Origin: Isoetes taiwanensis
Taxonomy: Eukaryota > Streptophyta > Lycopodiopsida > Isoetales > Isoetaceae
DNA length: 64,000 nucleotides
Reading direction: 5' to 3'
Assembly: GCA_021234155.1 (NCBI GenBank)
Contig: JAJEKV010000063.1
Coordinates: 1,768,947-1,832,946 of the forward strand
Part shown: positions 46,201-56,315 of the stretch, one piece after another
Layout of the letters: each line of letters opens with the position of its first letter
How positions within the stretch are numbered: position 1 is the first letter of the stretch
The notes under the pieces: generated by a model
Told to the model about the DNA's origin: nothing
Database searches by the model: none
The model's input: only the letters and a program-made list of their open reading frames with translations
Made by a program: the position numbers and the translations under genes

Positions 46201-48906
46201 CATTAGCAACCGCCATAGCGTTATCCAATTCTTTATCGTCTTAAGGGTCTTAAAGTCGCAATCTATCGGAGATGTGTACTTCAGAACCAGGGATCCTCGT
46301 TTCCCTACCTCGGGATTTAGCATTGCTTCCCCGAGAGTAAGGAAATTCTCATAATATATACACTACTGATTTGTATAATCCCATCCCATCTCATCTATAG
46401 ATCTCATCTTGCTCCTTATTGGGACTTGGAACTAGTATGTATTGCCCTCTTGTCAGTTATCCCTAAGGATATAATTGGCAAAGCCACCATCTTAATCTTC
46501 TTCCATTATTGGAAGGGATATTTCATACATCCTGCTATTTCCACACCCACTTGATACTCTCAGTTTATAACGCTGAATCAATTCATTGGCCTCTAGAACC
46601 TTTGAGTAGTTAAACTCCTATTATCTGTTATTTCCAGTTCGTTCCAACCATCGTCGGGATATGTTTTTGAATGTAATGTTGCCGTATATGCTAGACTTAC
46701 TTTGGCTATTTCCCTGACTTGAACATCTTTCATGTCCCTTAGTATGTTATACTTACCAAGGTCAGTCAACCCCAAACAATCGAGATAATTTGAATGCTTA
46801 TCTCTGGTACTTGTATAATACCTCCAGGTACAAGCATACCATTATGCTTATTTCTAACTTAATCATGTAACATTCCATTGGTCTTGCACGAATATCCTAC
46901 TATTTTCCTGTATGACATAAATCTGAATGTCACAGTCGACATCCTTAATATCATTACTAATGCAGTATTTGATATTACTTTCCAACATTCATGACCGCTA
47001 CCTTGTTATTATGTGATATAGTAACATGTGTGAACCAATCCTAAGTCTAGAATCACATGTCATTCTTGCACATAACCACATAGCGGTGTTCATACTTGCC
47101 TACCGTGTTGTATAATCCTCACTACCCACATGTTTAATACATGTGTCCTTCCATGTATACTCTTGTCGTAGCCTATAATTATAATCTGCACCCGTATAAC
47201 CATCTAGTGGATGATATTATCCACCATAATTCAACTTCGTGTTATATTGTACTATACATATAGTTTTAACACCACACTTTCCATAGTGTCTGATTCATAC
47301 ATAGAAAAAGAACCTAGTTCGACTTGATCCTCGAGTTCTAATCACAAATACCACAGTGAGAGATGCCACCCTAAGTTCCTACTGAACATACTTAACGTCT
47401 ACTCTAGGAACTCTTATCTTCATTATTTTCGTATACATATGGACGGTGCACTAAAAGTTCTATTATACACCCTTTCTTTTTTCTTGTTATGCCCTTAAAT
47501 ATGGTCCTCCTATGCATATACCAACGCGGAGCTACTCCTCGGGATACTCACATGATACCAAGTCCGGAGCACATTCTCCTTGGTAAGATGTTCATTCGAC
47601 ACCTACCGTGTATATACTCCAGACTTTGGGCTATTCAAAGCGTCCCTTCAAATTCTATATTCTATATTCTTCAAATTTTCTCTATTTGAAATGTTGTTTA
47701 CAACAACATTCAAGAACCTCTTGTCTCCCACTTGTCATGTAGGTACATTACTTGCCTTCCTAATGTATCATTAGTTGGAGTTCAACTTTCCTTCATAGTC
47801 GAGCTTCACCAAAGCTCCAACATACCTTGTAGCTTCCAGACGGTTGCATCTTCTAGTAGCAAGATAAGCATATCCACGTGGCTACGTGGTCATCTTACTC
47901 ATGCATACCCTTGCATCTTTATTGCACACCTCAGGAACATCAACCTCCTTACGAAACGCAATGTATGCGTAATTTTATAATCCGTAGTTTATGGATCCGC
48001 ATCCTCACATCACATTATTCTCTACCTTTTCACGAATCATACCTCGATTCAAGCAGCAATAGCTATAAAATATCGGGTCAACATTCTATACCTTCACCAC
48101 CATTGTCGAAACCTACACTTCTAAAGTGATCTCCCTTTCATAAGCTGGGTACTTATAATCCAGTTTCCACATTAATATGGTGCCGTTCTAACGTTGTCTA
48201 TGGCCAATCCTCATAATTATTAGGTCCAGTGATTCAATGCAATAACAAACATCGTCATACCAAATCTCTCGACTATCGATCTTAAATCAGGATACCTTAC
48301 CACTCCTCATATGTATCTGTGCAATCTAAATATAAGAATCTCTATATATGTTAATGTAAAGTATGATTAACGAAAAAAAACAATCTGGGTCAGGAAAGAT
48401 GCGAGATAGTCAAAAGAAGAAAAGTATGTCAACATATGGTGGAAAGAAAATATTGATATAATAACGTGTAGAGTGAATGCACTGTAAAATATAATAGAAT
48501 GAGAAATATAACTATGTATGTCTTATATACAAACTATTGAATGAATAATGAGAGTTATGAATAACAAATGATGAACAACATCTGTGTGTAATTAATCTTC
48601 AAGTAAACATGTAAAAATTTGAGACATGGTGCAATATTTATAATTGCATTAAACGATGGTATAAATGTGATGGGCATGTGATACAAAATTAAATTAGGGC
48701 CGACTGTGATAAAACAAACTGTAAAATGAAAGGAGAGTATACTAGACATATAGACAGAAGTTAATATGATTAGAATCAGTTGTAGTAAACAATGAGAGAA
48801 TTATATAAATATGTATTATATTAAAAGAAGAAACAGAGGTTGTTTATGTCTATGACTATGTATAATATATAATCAGCTGCATGTGTGTGAATAAACAAGG
48901 ATTTCT
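43270..48906 (+). other. Interior of the LTR element with no recognisable gene
   Basis: About 5.6 kb of pyrimidine-rich to AT-rich sequence with only short chance open frames on either strand. I found no RT, integrase or gag motif, RNA gene or strong repeat. A 110-residue minus frame (43614-43279) is not recognised. Confidence 0.5.
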
Positions 48907-49547
48907 AACTGCGTCAACAACGACGCCATCAACTCCAGTTTCGACGGAAGCAACATGTGCTACAATCACCAATCGATATCTCCTAAGTCTTAGATCCGGC
49001 AGGGATCATGCAGGCCAGCCTTCAGCTCATTTCATTCATCACTCTTCACTTCCAAACACCCAATCCGGCACATACATGCCATAACTGAGAGTAAAGTGGA
49101 TCGGGAGTTGTAGGAGAAATGAGACGGTTTGATATTGATATTGATTTTACAGGTGATCAGAAAGGATTTTCAGTCCTTTGGCAATCTGATTACTCTGATT
49201 TGGAACAAGAAGACCTACAAGGATTTTAAGTCCATTGCCAAGCCAGCCTTCTGTAGTTCTCGAGCAACTTAGCCGACTACAGCACGGGTGAACCTATAGC
49301 TATAGCCAAACCTTGTTTCTCTTCTATTCTATTATGTACAAATCATGCACAAAAGCAATGCAATCCTTTGTGCATAGAAGGAGAAGGATACAAATGCATA
49401 GGCCTAGTTGATATCCTTCGTCTTCCTCGAGATGGTTTGCTTGTTGAGTGGCAGCAATAATACGCTCCTCATCACCACTAATATGCTTGCTCGCGGTTTC
49501 ACTTCGCATGCAGAGAGATACAATAGCGATAGGTGGTTACTTCATTC

Positions 49548-49620
49548 GGATGTATGACTCAATTGGTAGAGCACTGGGCCCTTAACATAATGGTCGCAGG
49601 TTCAAGTCCCGCTATGCCCA
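49548..49620 (+). tRNA. trnK: Mitochondrial-type trnK-like sequence
   Basis: 73 nt resembling plant mitochondrial tRNA-Lys(UUU), with CAATTGGTAGAGC, GGTCGCAGGTTCAAGTCC and an acceptor 3' side TATGCCC. The anticodon loop reads CCCTTAA, so the anticodon is CTT and the invariant U33 is C. C-to-U editing would give a standard CUUUUAA loop. D-stem and acceptor mismatches (ACTC against GAGC; A3 against C) are not explained by pyrimidine editing, so this copy is probably decayed. Confidence 0.6.
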
Positions 49621-49710
49621 TCCATTCTTCTTTCTTTCTTTCTTTGTGAGCCTAGCCTGGCCTCCTCTCGCATTCCATTCATTCCGTCTCATTCTGGACT
49701 AGTTACGGAT

Positions 49711-49902
49711 AGGGGGACTCGAACCCCCACTCCCGCCCAAGATACGTGACCGATTAGGTCATTAGATCACATGACATTGCTTGCTTTCCCCTCTCCCTAG
49801 CCAGTTCGGTTAGGGGGACTCGAACCCCCACTCCCGCCCAAGATACGTGACCGATTAGGTCATTAGATCACATGACATTGCTTGCTTTCCCTCTCCCTAG
49901 CG
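49711..49902 (-). repeat. Two ~90-bp direct copies, period 101, with a tRNA-like T arm
   Basis: Each copy carries, on the minus strand, a perfect T arm (GGGGGTTCGAGTCCCCC) downstream of GACCTAATCGGTCAC. The rest does not fold into a complete cloverleaf that I can identify. They may be decayed tRNA-gene copies or only tRNA-like. Confidence 0.5.
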
Positions 49903-50023
49903 GTTCGGTTCGGGACTGTATTGCATGCGATTAGTTGCTGCGGGATGCCGGTCTTTGCTATGCTCGTATCCGTATGTGGTAATAAAGAAACAACGTCTTC
50001 GCTGGCGCGGGACAAAGAACACA

Positions 50024-50054
50024 TAAGCTAAGCTAAGCTAAGCTAAGCTAAGCT
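50024..50054 (+). repeat. (AAGCT)n pentamer run
   Basis: Six tandem AAGCT units within the mitochondrial insert. Confidence 0.9.
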
Positions 50055-50399
50055 CCTGTCTCATGCATGTTGGTTGCTACGGCTCGTACGTACTCCGTCG
50101 GCTTGCTTCTTATCCTTCTTCTTCCTCTCATTAATGTTAATGAAATGACTAGATGTGTGTGTTAACCTTCAGGCCTGCTCTACGCCTTCTAGCCTCTAGA
50201 TCGACCCGTATCCCTAATCGGTCCCTAGTTAGTCGGTCTACAGATCATGCATGGCCCCCACGCACGACCTCCCAGCACAGCCGAACACCAAATAGGATTC
50301 GAAGATAGATGCATGCCATGTGGCACCCACCCTTTCTTCTTTCTTCCTGCGGGGAGTCTTTCTTCCTGCGGGGGTGCCAAACATCGACGCGATGAGCAA

Positions 50400-50484
50400 C
50401 GGAAAGGGTGGGATTTGAACCCACGATACCCAAGGGTACGCATCCTTAGCAGGGATGTGCTTTCGGCCACTCAGCCACCTTTCC
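50400..50484 (-). tRNA. trnS: Mitochondrial-type tRNA-Ser (GCU)
   Basis: 85 nt with a 7-bp acceptor stem (GGAAAGG/CCTTTCC), D arm GGCTGAGTGGCCG, anticodon GCT, a long variable arm as expected for class II tRNA-Ser, and T arm GTGGGTTCAAATCCCAC. All stems look well paired. As a nuclear copy it is probably not expressed by organellar signals. Confidence 0.85.
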
Positions 50485-50762
50485 TTTGAACCTGATGTGT
50501 CGTGCGTGGCTCACGTATAAAATGATCCGAAGCAGCCCGTTAGTGGTTCAAAACACTCTTCCAGGATAACACTTCAGATAGATGATTCAAGTTAGTTCCA
50601 TCGCATCGTGGCGTGGAAAAGCAAATAGAGTAATGAGGTTCGACGAACCCAAAGACAAAGCATGGTGACCGGCATCTCTTGGTTCTCATCCTCCGATTCG
50701 GCTCGGCGCCAATCGAATACGTGAGTGAGAACAATTCAATAGGGCACGCACACGCAAGTGTC

Positions 50763-50834
50763 TGTCCCTTACGGGATTCGAACCCGTGTCTTCGACATGA
50801 AAAGACGATGTCCTAACCCCTAGACGAAAGGGAC
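50763..50834 (-). tRNA. trnE: Mitochondrial-type tRNA-Glu (UUC)
   Basis: 72 nt with acceptor GTCCCTT/AAGGGAC, anticodon loop CTTTTCA (anticodon TTC), and T arm CGGGTTCGAATCCCG. It matches the standard plant organellar trnE(UUC) structure. Confidence 0.85.
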
Positions 50835-51003
50835 TCTGGCTGGTATCGACTAGACTATAATGATATTCTATATAATAGAATATCTATCACGCATCTATAC
50901 ACCGATCGATATTAGAGGATCTTGATATCTATCTTGATATCTCTATATCTTTATTGTTATCTAGAGAGAATGTTATTGGTAATGTCTATAGATAGTAGTG
51001 TAT

Positions 51004-51075
51004 GCGGAAATAGCTCAACGGTGGAGCATAGCCTTGCCAAGGCTGAGGTTGAGGGTCCAAGTCCCTTTTTCCGCT
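51004..51075 (+). tRNA. trnG: Mitochondrial-type tRNA-Gly (GCC)
   Basis: 72 nt with acceptor GCGGAAA/TTTCCGC, anticodon stem-loop AGCCTTGCCAAGGCT (anticodon GCC), and T arm AGGGTCCAAGTCCCT. The T loop has TCC where TTC is expected; a C-to-U edit would restore it. It lies 108 bp upstream of nad7 on the same strand. Confidence 0.85.
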
Positions 51076-51183
51076 CGTCCGGTCACCGCCTTCTTTCTTA
51101 AGGCTTTGGTGTTTCTCAGTCCAGTCATAGAAACGTGGAGCAGACAGATGGTAGAGGTGAGCCCAGTGAAAAAAGAGATTAGA

Positions 51184-51398
51184 ATGGCTAAGGCTAAAAC
51201 CAAACGAATCGATAATTTTACTCCGAATTCTGGACCTCAACATCCTGCTGCTTATGGTGTTTCATGATCAGCCTCATAAATGGATGGAGAACTGGTGGAA
51301 CGTGCAGAACCACATATTGGATTACCCTACAGAGGCACAGACAAATCAATCGAGTATAAAACATATCTTTAAGCTTCACTTCATTCCGATTGTTTGGA
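51184..51398 (+). pseudogene. nad7: nad7 5' exon, mitochondrial complex I subunit, nuclear copy
   Basis: Starts MAKAKTKRIDNFT and continues with [20 protein letters not shown] and IEYKTYL, the amino-terminal end of NADH dehydrogenase subunit 7. In-frame TGA, TAA and TAA codons and many residue differences are almost all single pyrimidine transitions: TCA for Leu TTA, CCC for Leu CTC, TGA for Arg CGA, TAA for Gln CAA, TAC for His CAC, TGT for Arg CGT. This is the pattern of unedited mtDNA from a lineage with C-to-U and U-to-C editing. After GATTGTTTGGA similarity stops, probably at a group II intron. In the nucleus it would not be functional. Confidence 0.85.
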
Positions 51399-51597
51399 GG
51401 GCAACCGGTTAGGTCACCGAAGAAGTTTCTTTCCTTATTCATATAGCAGCGAAGAGACTATGCATCCCCGAGGCTGTTAAACGGGGACGTGAATGCAAGG
51501 GATCAATCATCCTGTCGTCCCCCTCTCCTTTTCGCTTGCACTTCTTCGTGGTGGGTGTGCCGAGGATCCAAAGCGACCGAAGCTGGGCAATATGAGC
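51399..51597 (+). other. Possible start of a nad7 group II intron
   Basis: Protein similarity ends close to a known land-plant nad7 intron position (after the FDRL codons) and the following GGGCAACCGGTTAGGTCACC is not coding for nad7. Intron domains were not identified, so this is only a positional inference. Confidence 0.3.
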
Positions 51598-51715
51598 AAC
51601 TGCACCAACAACGACGCCATCAACTCCAGTTTCGACGGAAGCAACATGTGCTACAATCACCAATCGATATCTCCTAAGTCTTAGATCCGGCAGGGATCAT
51701 GCAGGCCAGCCTTCA

Positions 51716-52263
51716 TGCAGAGGGATCGGGCTACATGCATTCTAGGGATGGGGATGTGTATATATAGGCATGATAGGATGCCTCCAGCTTCTTCTAAGGG
51801 CCATTACGGGCCCACGTTCTTGTTATGGTATATATATAGGGTCCACCGAGGACCAATGTTATGCCTGCTTAGGTAGTATATGTTCAGCGTCGCTTTTGAC
51901 AGATTATGGTCCTAAATTATGATCTCGTATGGTCTATATAGATATCTTTTATATCACCACCTAAGTCCGTTCAATCTTCCTTTAACTTTCCTTGTACTTA
52001 GCTATCTAATGCCAGTGCTGAGAAAAGCATAACTCCTTATGTTCCTTTCCACATAACGTTGTTCCATTAATTACTGTTCAACTTTCACTGAGTTATAAAT
52101 TGCACATTACGCATCATTTTAAACTTGATCACCTTGAACATGACAACTTCTGTGTGGCTTATAATTTCGCGTTGCCTCTTCAAGGTGGGGAGACTTGCCT
52201 CCAACATGTCATGTGTTGGCCTAGAGCAAGAATAGTCTTCATGCTGAGGACAACATCATTTTC
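51716..52263 (+). other. Right interior of the LTR element
   Basis: AT-rich, with GGTATATATATAGGGTCC motifs and a 79-residue chance frame near the end. The last 80 bp (TTCAAGGTGGGGAG repeated at about 52180 and 52262) lead into the polypurine tract. Confidence 0.4.
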
Positions 52264-52276
52264 AAGGTGGGGAGAA
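52264..52276 (+). promoter_or_regulatory. Polypurine tract of the second LTR element
   Basis: AAGGTGGGGAGAA lies directly before the LTR start TGTGACG, as required for plus-strand priming. Confidence 0.75.
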
Positions 52277-53967
52277 TGTGACGTTCCACATATTTATACG
52301 CCTTTTGGGTATAAATACATGACACGTCACTATGAATAATTAATGCTTAATCATTAATTATTAAGGTGGAAACCTAACCCTAAACCCTAATTTGATTTTA
52401 GGGCTTAACCTAATATTAAAAAGGCCTAAATATCAATTAATTAAGGATAACTAAGCTAGAACTGCCACCTGGCCCAAATTGATTGGGCAAGGTAGACCTG
52501 CCAACTTGGGACACCCAAATTGGGGCTTCCACCCCAATTTGCCCCAAATCAATTTGGGGGAATTGGTGGAGGAGAAGCTGCTGCTCACCTTGGTTCCAGC
52601 CATAAGGATGGAGAACCAGAGAGATAGCTATGATACCGGTTACTTTTAGCATAGCTTGTATTCTTTGACCCTTCTTTGAGTATATAGATGATTAGATTCT
52701 ATTCTGTGATCTGCTTATGATGATGATGATGGATGTTTGTATCTGATTCTGTTTTCTCTTTCTGTTCATCCCGTGTTCTATTGGATTATAAGGGCGGTAG
52801 AGACCTAAAGGCTATCTAGATTTAGTGATGCTCCTAGCTAGAACCCCTTAAATCCCATTAAATGCGGCCTGTGCACAAGAGCCCACCTGGCTGTGGATGC
52901 TATGATGTGATTCAGCACCAAATAACGAGTATGATGGTGAATCAGGGATGGGGTCTTGCCTAGCGTGACTACAAGACTCCTATAGTGTGCTAGGCTTATA
53001 GCTGATCACTGAGAGGGCCGGGTATGGGTCTGACACTCCCTGGGTCGCAGTGACGTGCCTAATGCCTATATGGATGCCCTGGACTCAAACGGGCAGGTGA
53101 GCTGGCCTTTAGATTTAGGGGAATAAGTCGGGTACGGATGGGGGGGTCACTGATGTGGCACCTGTTCTCTAGCACACCCAGGAATCCATCATGCTCGGGG
53201 AGGGGACGCCTCTCTGACCTGCCTCATCGGACCAGGGAGATGTAACCCAGAGTAGTTCCATAGGGTGATTCCGTGGGATTGCATCTCCGGAAGGCTACAA
53301 TCACGCCATAGCATATTTCAGCCTATCTGCAAAGTGTGCACAGGAGGGGCGGATGGAATGGACTACTCTAGCCATTGTTCTATACCAACCAACGCCATGT
53401 TATACCTCTGTCTGTTGTTATCTGGAGGCCTTGACCGTCAGTCGACCCCCTTGAGTCTGAGCCTGCACTACAAGAGGATGGGGGTATAGTGTCAACAATT
53501 GTGTCAAGAGGTAAATGTAATGACAATTTTGTGTCAAATGCTACTATCTTGACACAAAGTGCTCATGTTGTATCAAGAATGCGTCAAATCAGTAGTGTCA
53601 AATATTTCATCAAGGCAATGACCGTGTTTTTGTCAAATTTACATTGTAGTTTAATGTCAAATTTTTCATCTAAACAATGATATTTTTTTGTCAAATTTAC
53701 AATGCAATTTAGGCATATTATTACTACAACTTTTAAGCAATGTTATAACTAAGTTGTGTTAACCTTTTCTCAAGACTTATGAAACAATGTCATCAAATTT
53801 TGTATCTAGTATTTCAATGAAATTGTGTGGACCGCTAAAATAGAGGTTCTAAAAGTGGAAATGACAATATAATTGTATCCATGCTAAAGAGATAACGTTC
53901 AATACTAACACATAATTATCAATTAATATTTATCATAGCAGTAATAGTAATAGAATTAACATGTTAA

Positions 53968-55822
53968 TTAATCGTATGTAGACACATCAATCTGCTCCTT
54001 TAGATCATGCTCAATATCATCTATCTCATCATCGTCTAGATATAAATGAAGAGCCAAACCTCTAATTGCTTCTGAATGACCATGTGCATGTTCTGCCACT
54101 TCTTCATCTTCAATATAATCCTCATCATGAGTGCAGGGATGAATTGGCGAACTAAATGGAGATCGAAGCGCACAATTTGCTTCCATATCAACCTCATCTC
54201 TCATGACCTATTGGTCTTCGTGGACGTTAAAAAAACTATTCTATTCTATTCTATTCTATTCATTGGAAGTGTCGTTGGTGATGCTAGAAGAACATGTTCA
54301 TTAGCATCATCCTCAACAGGAATAAATCCACCTTCAAGATGACCTTCTATTGAATAAGTACCAACATCCTTTATGTTTAAAGAGCTTTCTGAAATTTCTC
54401 TTTCTTCAAATCTAAAAGCATCTTCTATATCATCTAGACTTGGCTCATCAACATCATCAGCAGTATCCGCAACACCTCCACCATCATTAACATCATCATC
54501 ACTGGAGAACTCTTCCATATTATTTTCAATTACAGAAAGATCGATTACACGTCGAGCCCTTGGTTGACAATGTACGATAATCCACCACTTTGTGTCATTA
54601 GAGTTCTCATGGATTGACTTGGAAAAACAAAAGGTTCTTTCATCTCAGCCAATACCTTTGAGGAATCTACTTTTGGAAATCCTGATGGATGACTCCTAAC
54701 TGTTCTGCCACGACCTCTGTATACAACTTTGAACCATCGTGCCTTCAAGACATTTATATGAAAGCTACGATAATCCAATTCAATGATATCTGTTAAGATG
54801 CCCATGTAATCAAGGTTACTTTCCAAAAGGTTGCGGTCCCTATTGCTAGACTGACTTTTCTGTTCAAATTGTGAGCTGATTCCTGAATCAAATGTGACCA
54901 TGTGTTTATCAACCGTGTTGATGCGAAAATGTTGGCCATAAGCCCACATTGAAGTGTAGAATCGCGCCTAGAACAAAATAACGATAATTAGAAATAATAT
55001 TACAAAAGGAATGAAACTTAGCATCAAATATTTACCTTCCTACTACAACCAAGGGCAATCTCATAATCCTCATCTCGAATAACTTGGCCACGATCTCTGG
55101 CTTCATCCATATGAGCCAACAACCATGTGCTATCCATAACATTTGGCAAAATAGATTGTCTTGACCTTCTCTGTGCATCTTCCTTAGCGCTTTCAAACAA
55201 GTCCCCTCCATGGTTGTAAACTCGCAGTATTATTAATCACAAATGTGCTTACAGCAAGAAGCATTTCATCACTCAGACTTCGTTCTACTCCATTACCCTG
55301 TAATACCTCTGATGTGATCTCTTCAGATTCTTCTTTCTCCCACAATTTAGGGCCAGCAGGATGACATGAGGTAGTGACATCATTTAGGTGGAACAATGTT
55401 TCCTGTACAAGATGCCCTGCTGCCATGCATCCCTCTGGTTTTGCCATTTGACGGACAAAGCCCTTGAGCACCTTCATATAGCGCTCTAGAAAAAACATCC
55501 ATCTACTAGGAGCAGGTCCAGCCAACCTTATCTCATTGGGGATATGCAATAGCAGATGCACCTGTGAGTGTAACTACATCATTAACAATATTTTTCATTG
55601 CTAAGAATATACATGATTACATAATATTTGCTTAATAGTTACCTGTAGATCAAAAAAGCTAGTGGGAAGTTCTTTTTCAATATCGCAAAGCAGCATAACC
55701 ACTTCCTCCTCCATATTTGATATCTCAGACACTTCGATTTCTTTGGAAGAGACCCACCTTGCAAATTTACCCAATCGATATATAATGCTTCTTACTTGTG
55801 GAGCGTAGGAAGCTTTTGAAGT
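53968..55822 (-). pseudogene. TNP2-like CACTA transposase, C-terminal part (DUF4218 and DUF4216 regions)
   Basis: Minus-strand exons: about 55822-55640 with IEVSEISNMEEEVVMLLCDI and EKELPTSFFDLQ; 55561-55193 with HLLLHIPNEIRLAGPAPSRW, MFFLERYMKVLKGFVRQMAK and PEGCMAAGHLVQE (DUF4218); 54949-54545 with INTVDKHMVTFDSGISSQFE and ILTDIIELDY (DUF4216). An acidic tail (54518-53968) follows, rich in Asp/Glu. Introns separate the blocks. The catalytic transposase core expected upstream is absent. A LINE/SINE tail fragment is inserted in the acidic tail. Confidence 0.85.
54205..54262 (+). mobile_element. Very short LINE/SINE 3'-end insertion with (ATTCT)n tail
   Basis: CCTATTGGTCTTCGTGGACG then TTAAAAAAACT and (ATTCT)n interrupts the acidic tail of the CACTA protein. 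The same pre-tail sequence is seen at 4680-4710. About 58 bp long, so almost all of the source element is missing. Confidence 0.6.
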
Positions 55823-55999
55823 CTGTAAAATATCATGGAGTATTTAGATCTCCTTTTGCAACCTGGAGGAAGTCTGAACTAGTCAGATTTACTGCTGTGT
55901 ATTCTCTGTTGTGCAGCATAATTTCATATTGTTTCTATATAAATAATGGGTACTTTTTATTTTGATTACCTTTCTTATCTCTAGTTTTGTAATATGCAG

Positions 56000-56315
56000 G
56001 AAGTATGCTATATTGACAGCGATTCAGACAAGGAAATGGTAAATATTTTCTTTCCTACTTAATATCACATTGCATAAAACTATTTGCTGAAAATTAATGT
56101 TTAACATTGTTGGCCATCTTCTCATTAAAATATTAAATGTGCCAATTAATGTCATATTTGTTGGCAGATTAGTTTTGTATAATAATGCGCTAGATTTCAA
56201 CATTGAATTAATTTCACCAACACTGATACAGGGAGAATGCAGTGGAGAGAAAAATGACGGTTCTGAAGGCACCTCTGGTGATCCACAAGATGGAGATAAT
56301 TTGGCCAATGAATAA
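56000..56315 (+). pseudogene. Two terminal exons of a possible second CACTA gene
   Basis: Exon 56000-56038 (after ATATGCAG, before GTAAAT) encodes EVCYIDSDSDKEM. Exon 56232-56315 (after TGATACAG) encodes GECSGEKNDGSEGTSGDPQD then GDNLANE and a stop. Phases match. The acidic C-terminus is unidentified. It may be the end of a TNPA-like accessory gene whose upstream part was lost when the element was deleted internally. Confidence 0.35.

Larger units (their letters stand above)
49025..51597 (+). other. Mitochondrial DNA insert in the nuclear genome (NUMT)
   Basis: Contains trnK-, trnS(GCU)-, trnE(UUC)- and trnG(GCC)-type tRNA genes and the 5' end of nad7, with gene sequences of plant mitochondrial type. 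The surrounding nuclear transposons argue for a nuclear location. The limits are not exact: clear mitochondrial matches run from 49548 to about 51398. Confidence 0.75.
48907..51715 (+). repeat. 118-bp direct repeats flanking the mitochondrial insert (48907-49024, 51598-51715)
   Basis: The copies differ at two positions over 118 bp (AACTGCGTCAAC versus AACTGCACCAAC near the start) and end CAGGCCAGCCTTCA. They enclose 2.57 kb that includes all the mitochondrial genes. Whether the repeats are nuclear or mitochondrial is unknown. Confidence 0.9.

Noticed and set aside
49548-51398. Chloroplast origin or mitochondrial-chromosome location for the tRNA/nad7 block
   Set aside because: nad7 and the tRNA types are mitochondrial, not plastid. 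Surrounding CACTA, Helitron and LTR elements argue for nuclear DNA, although a mitochondrial contig with nuclear inserts cannot be fully excluded from this window alone.
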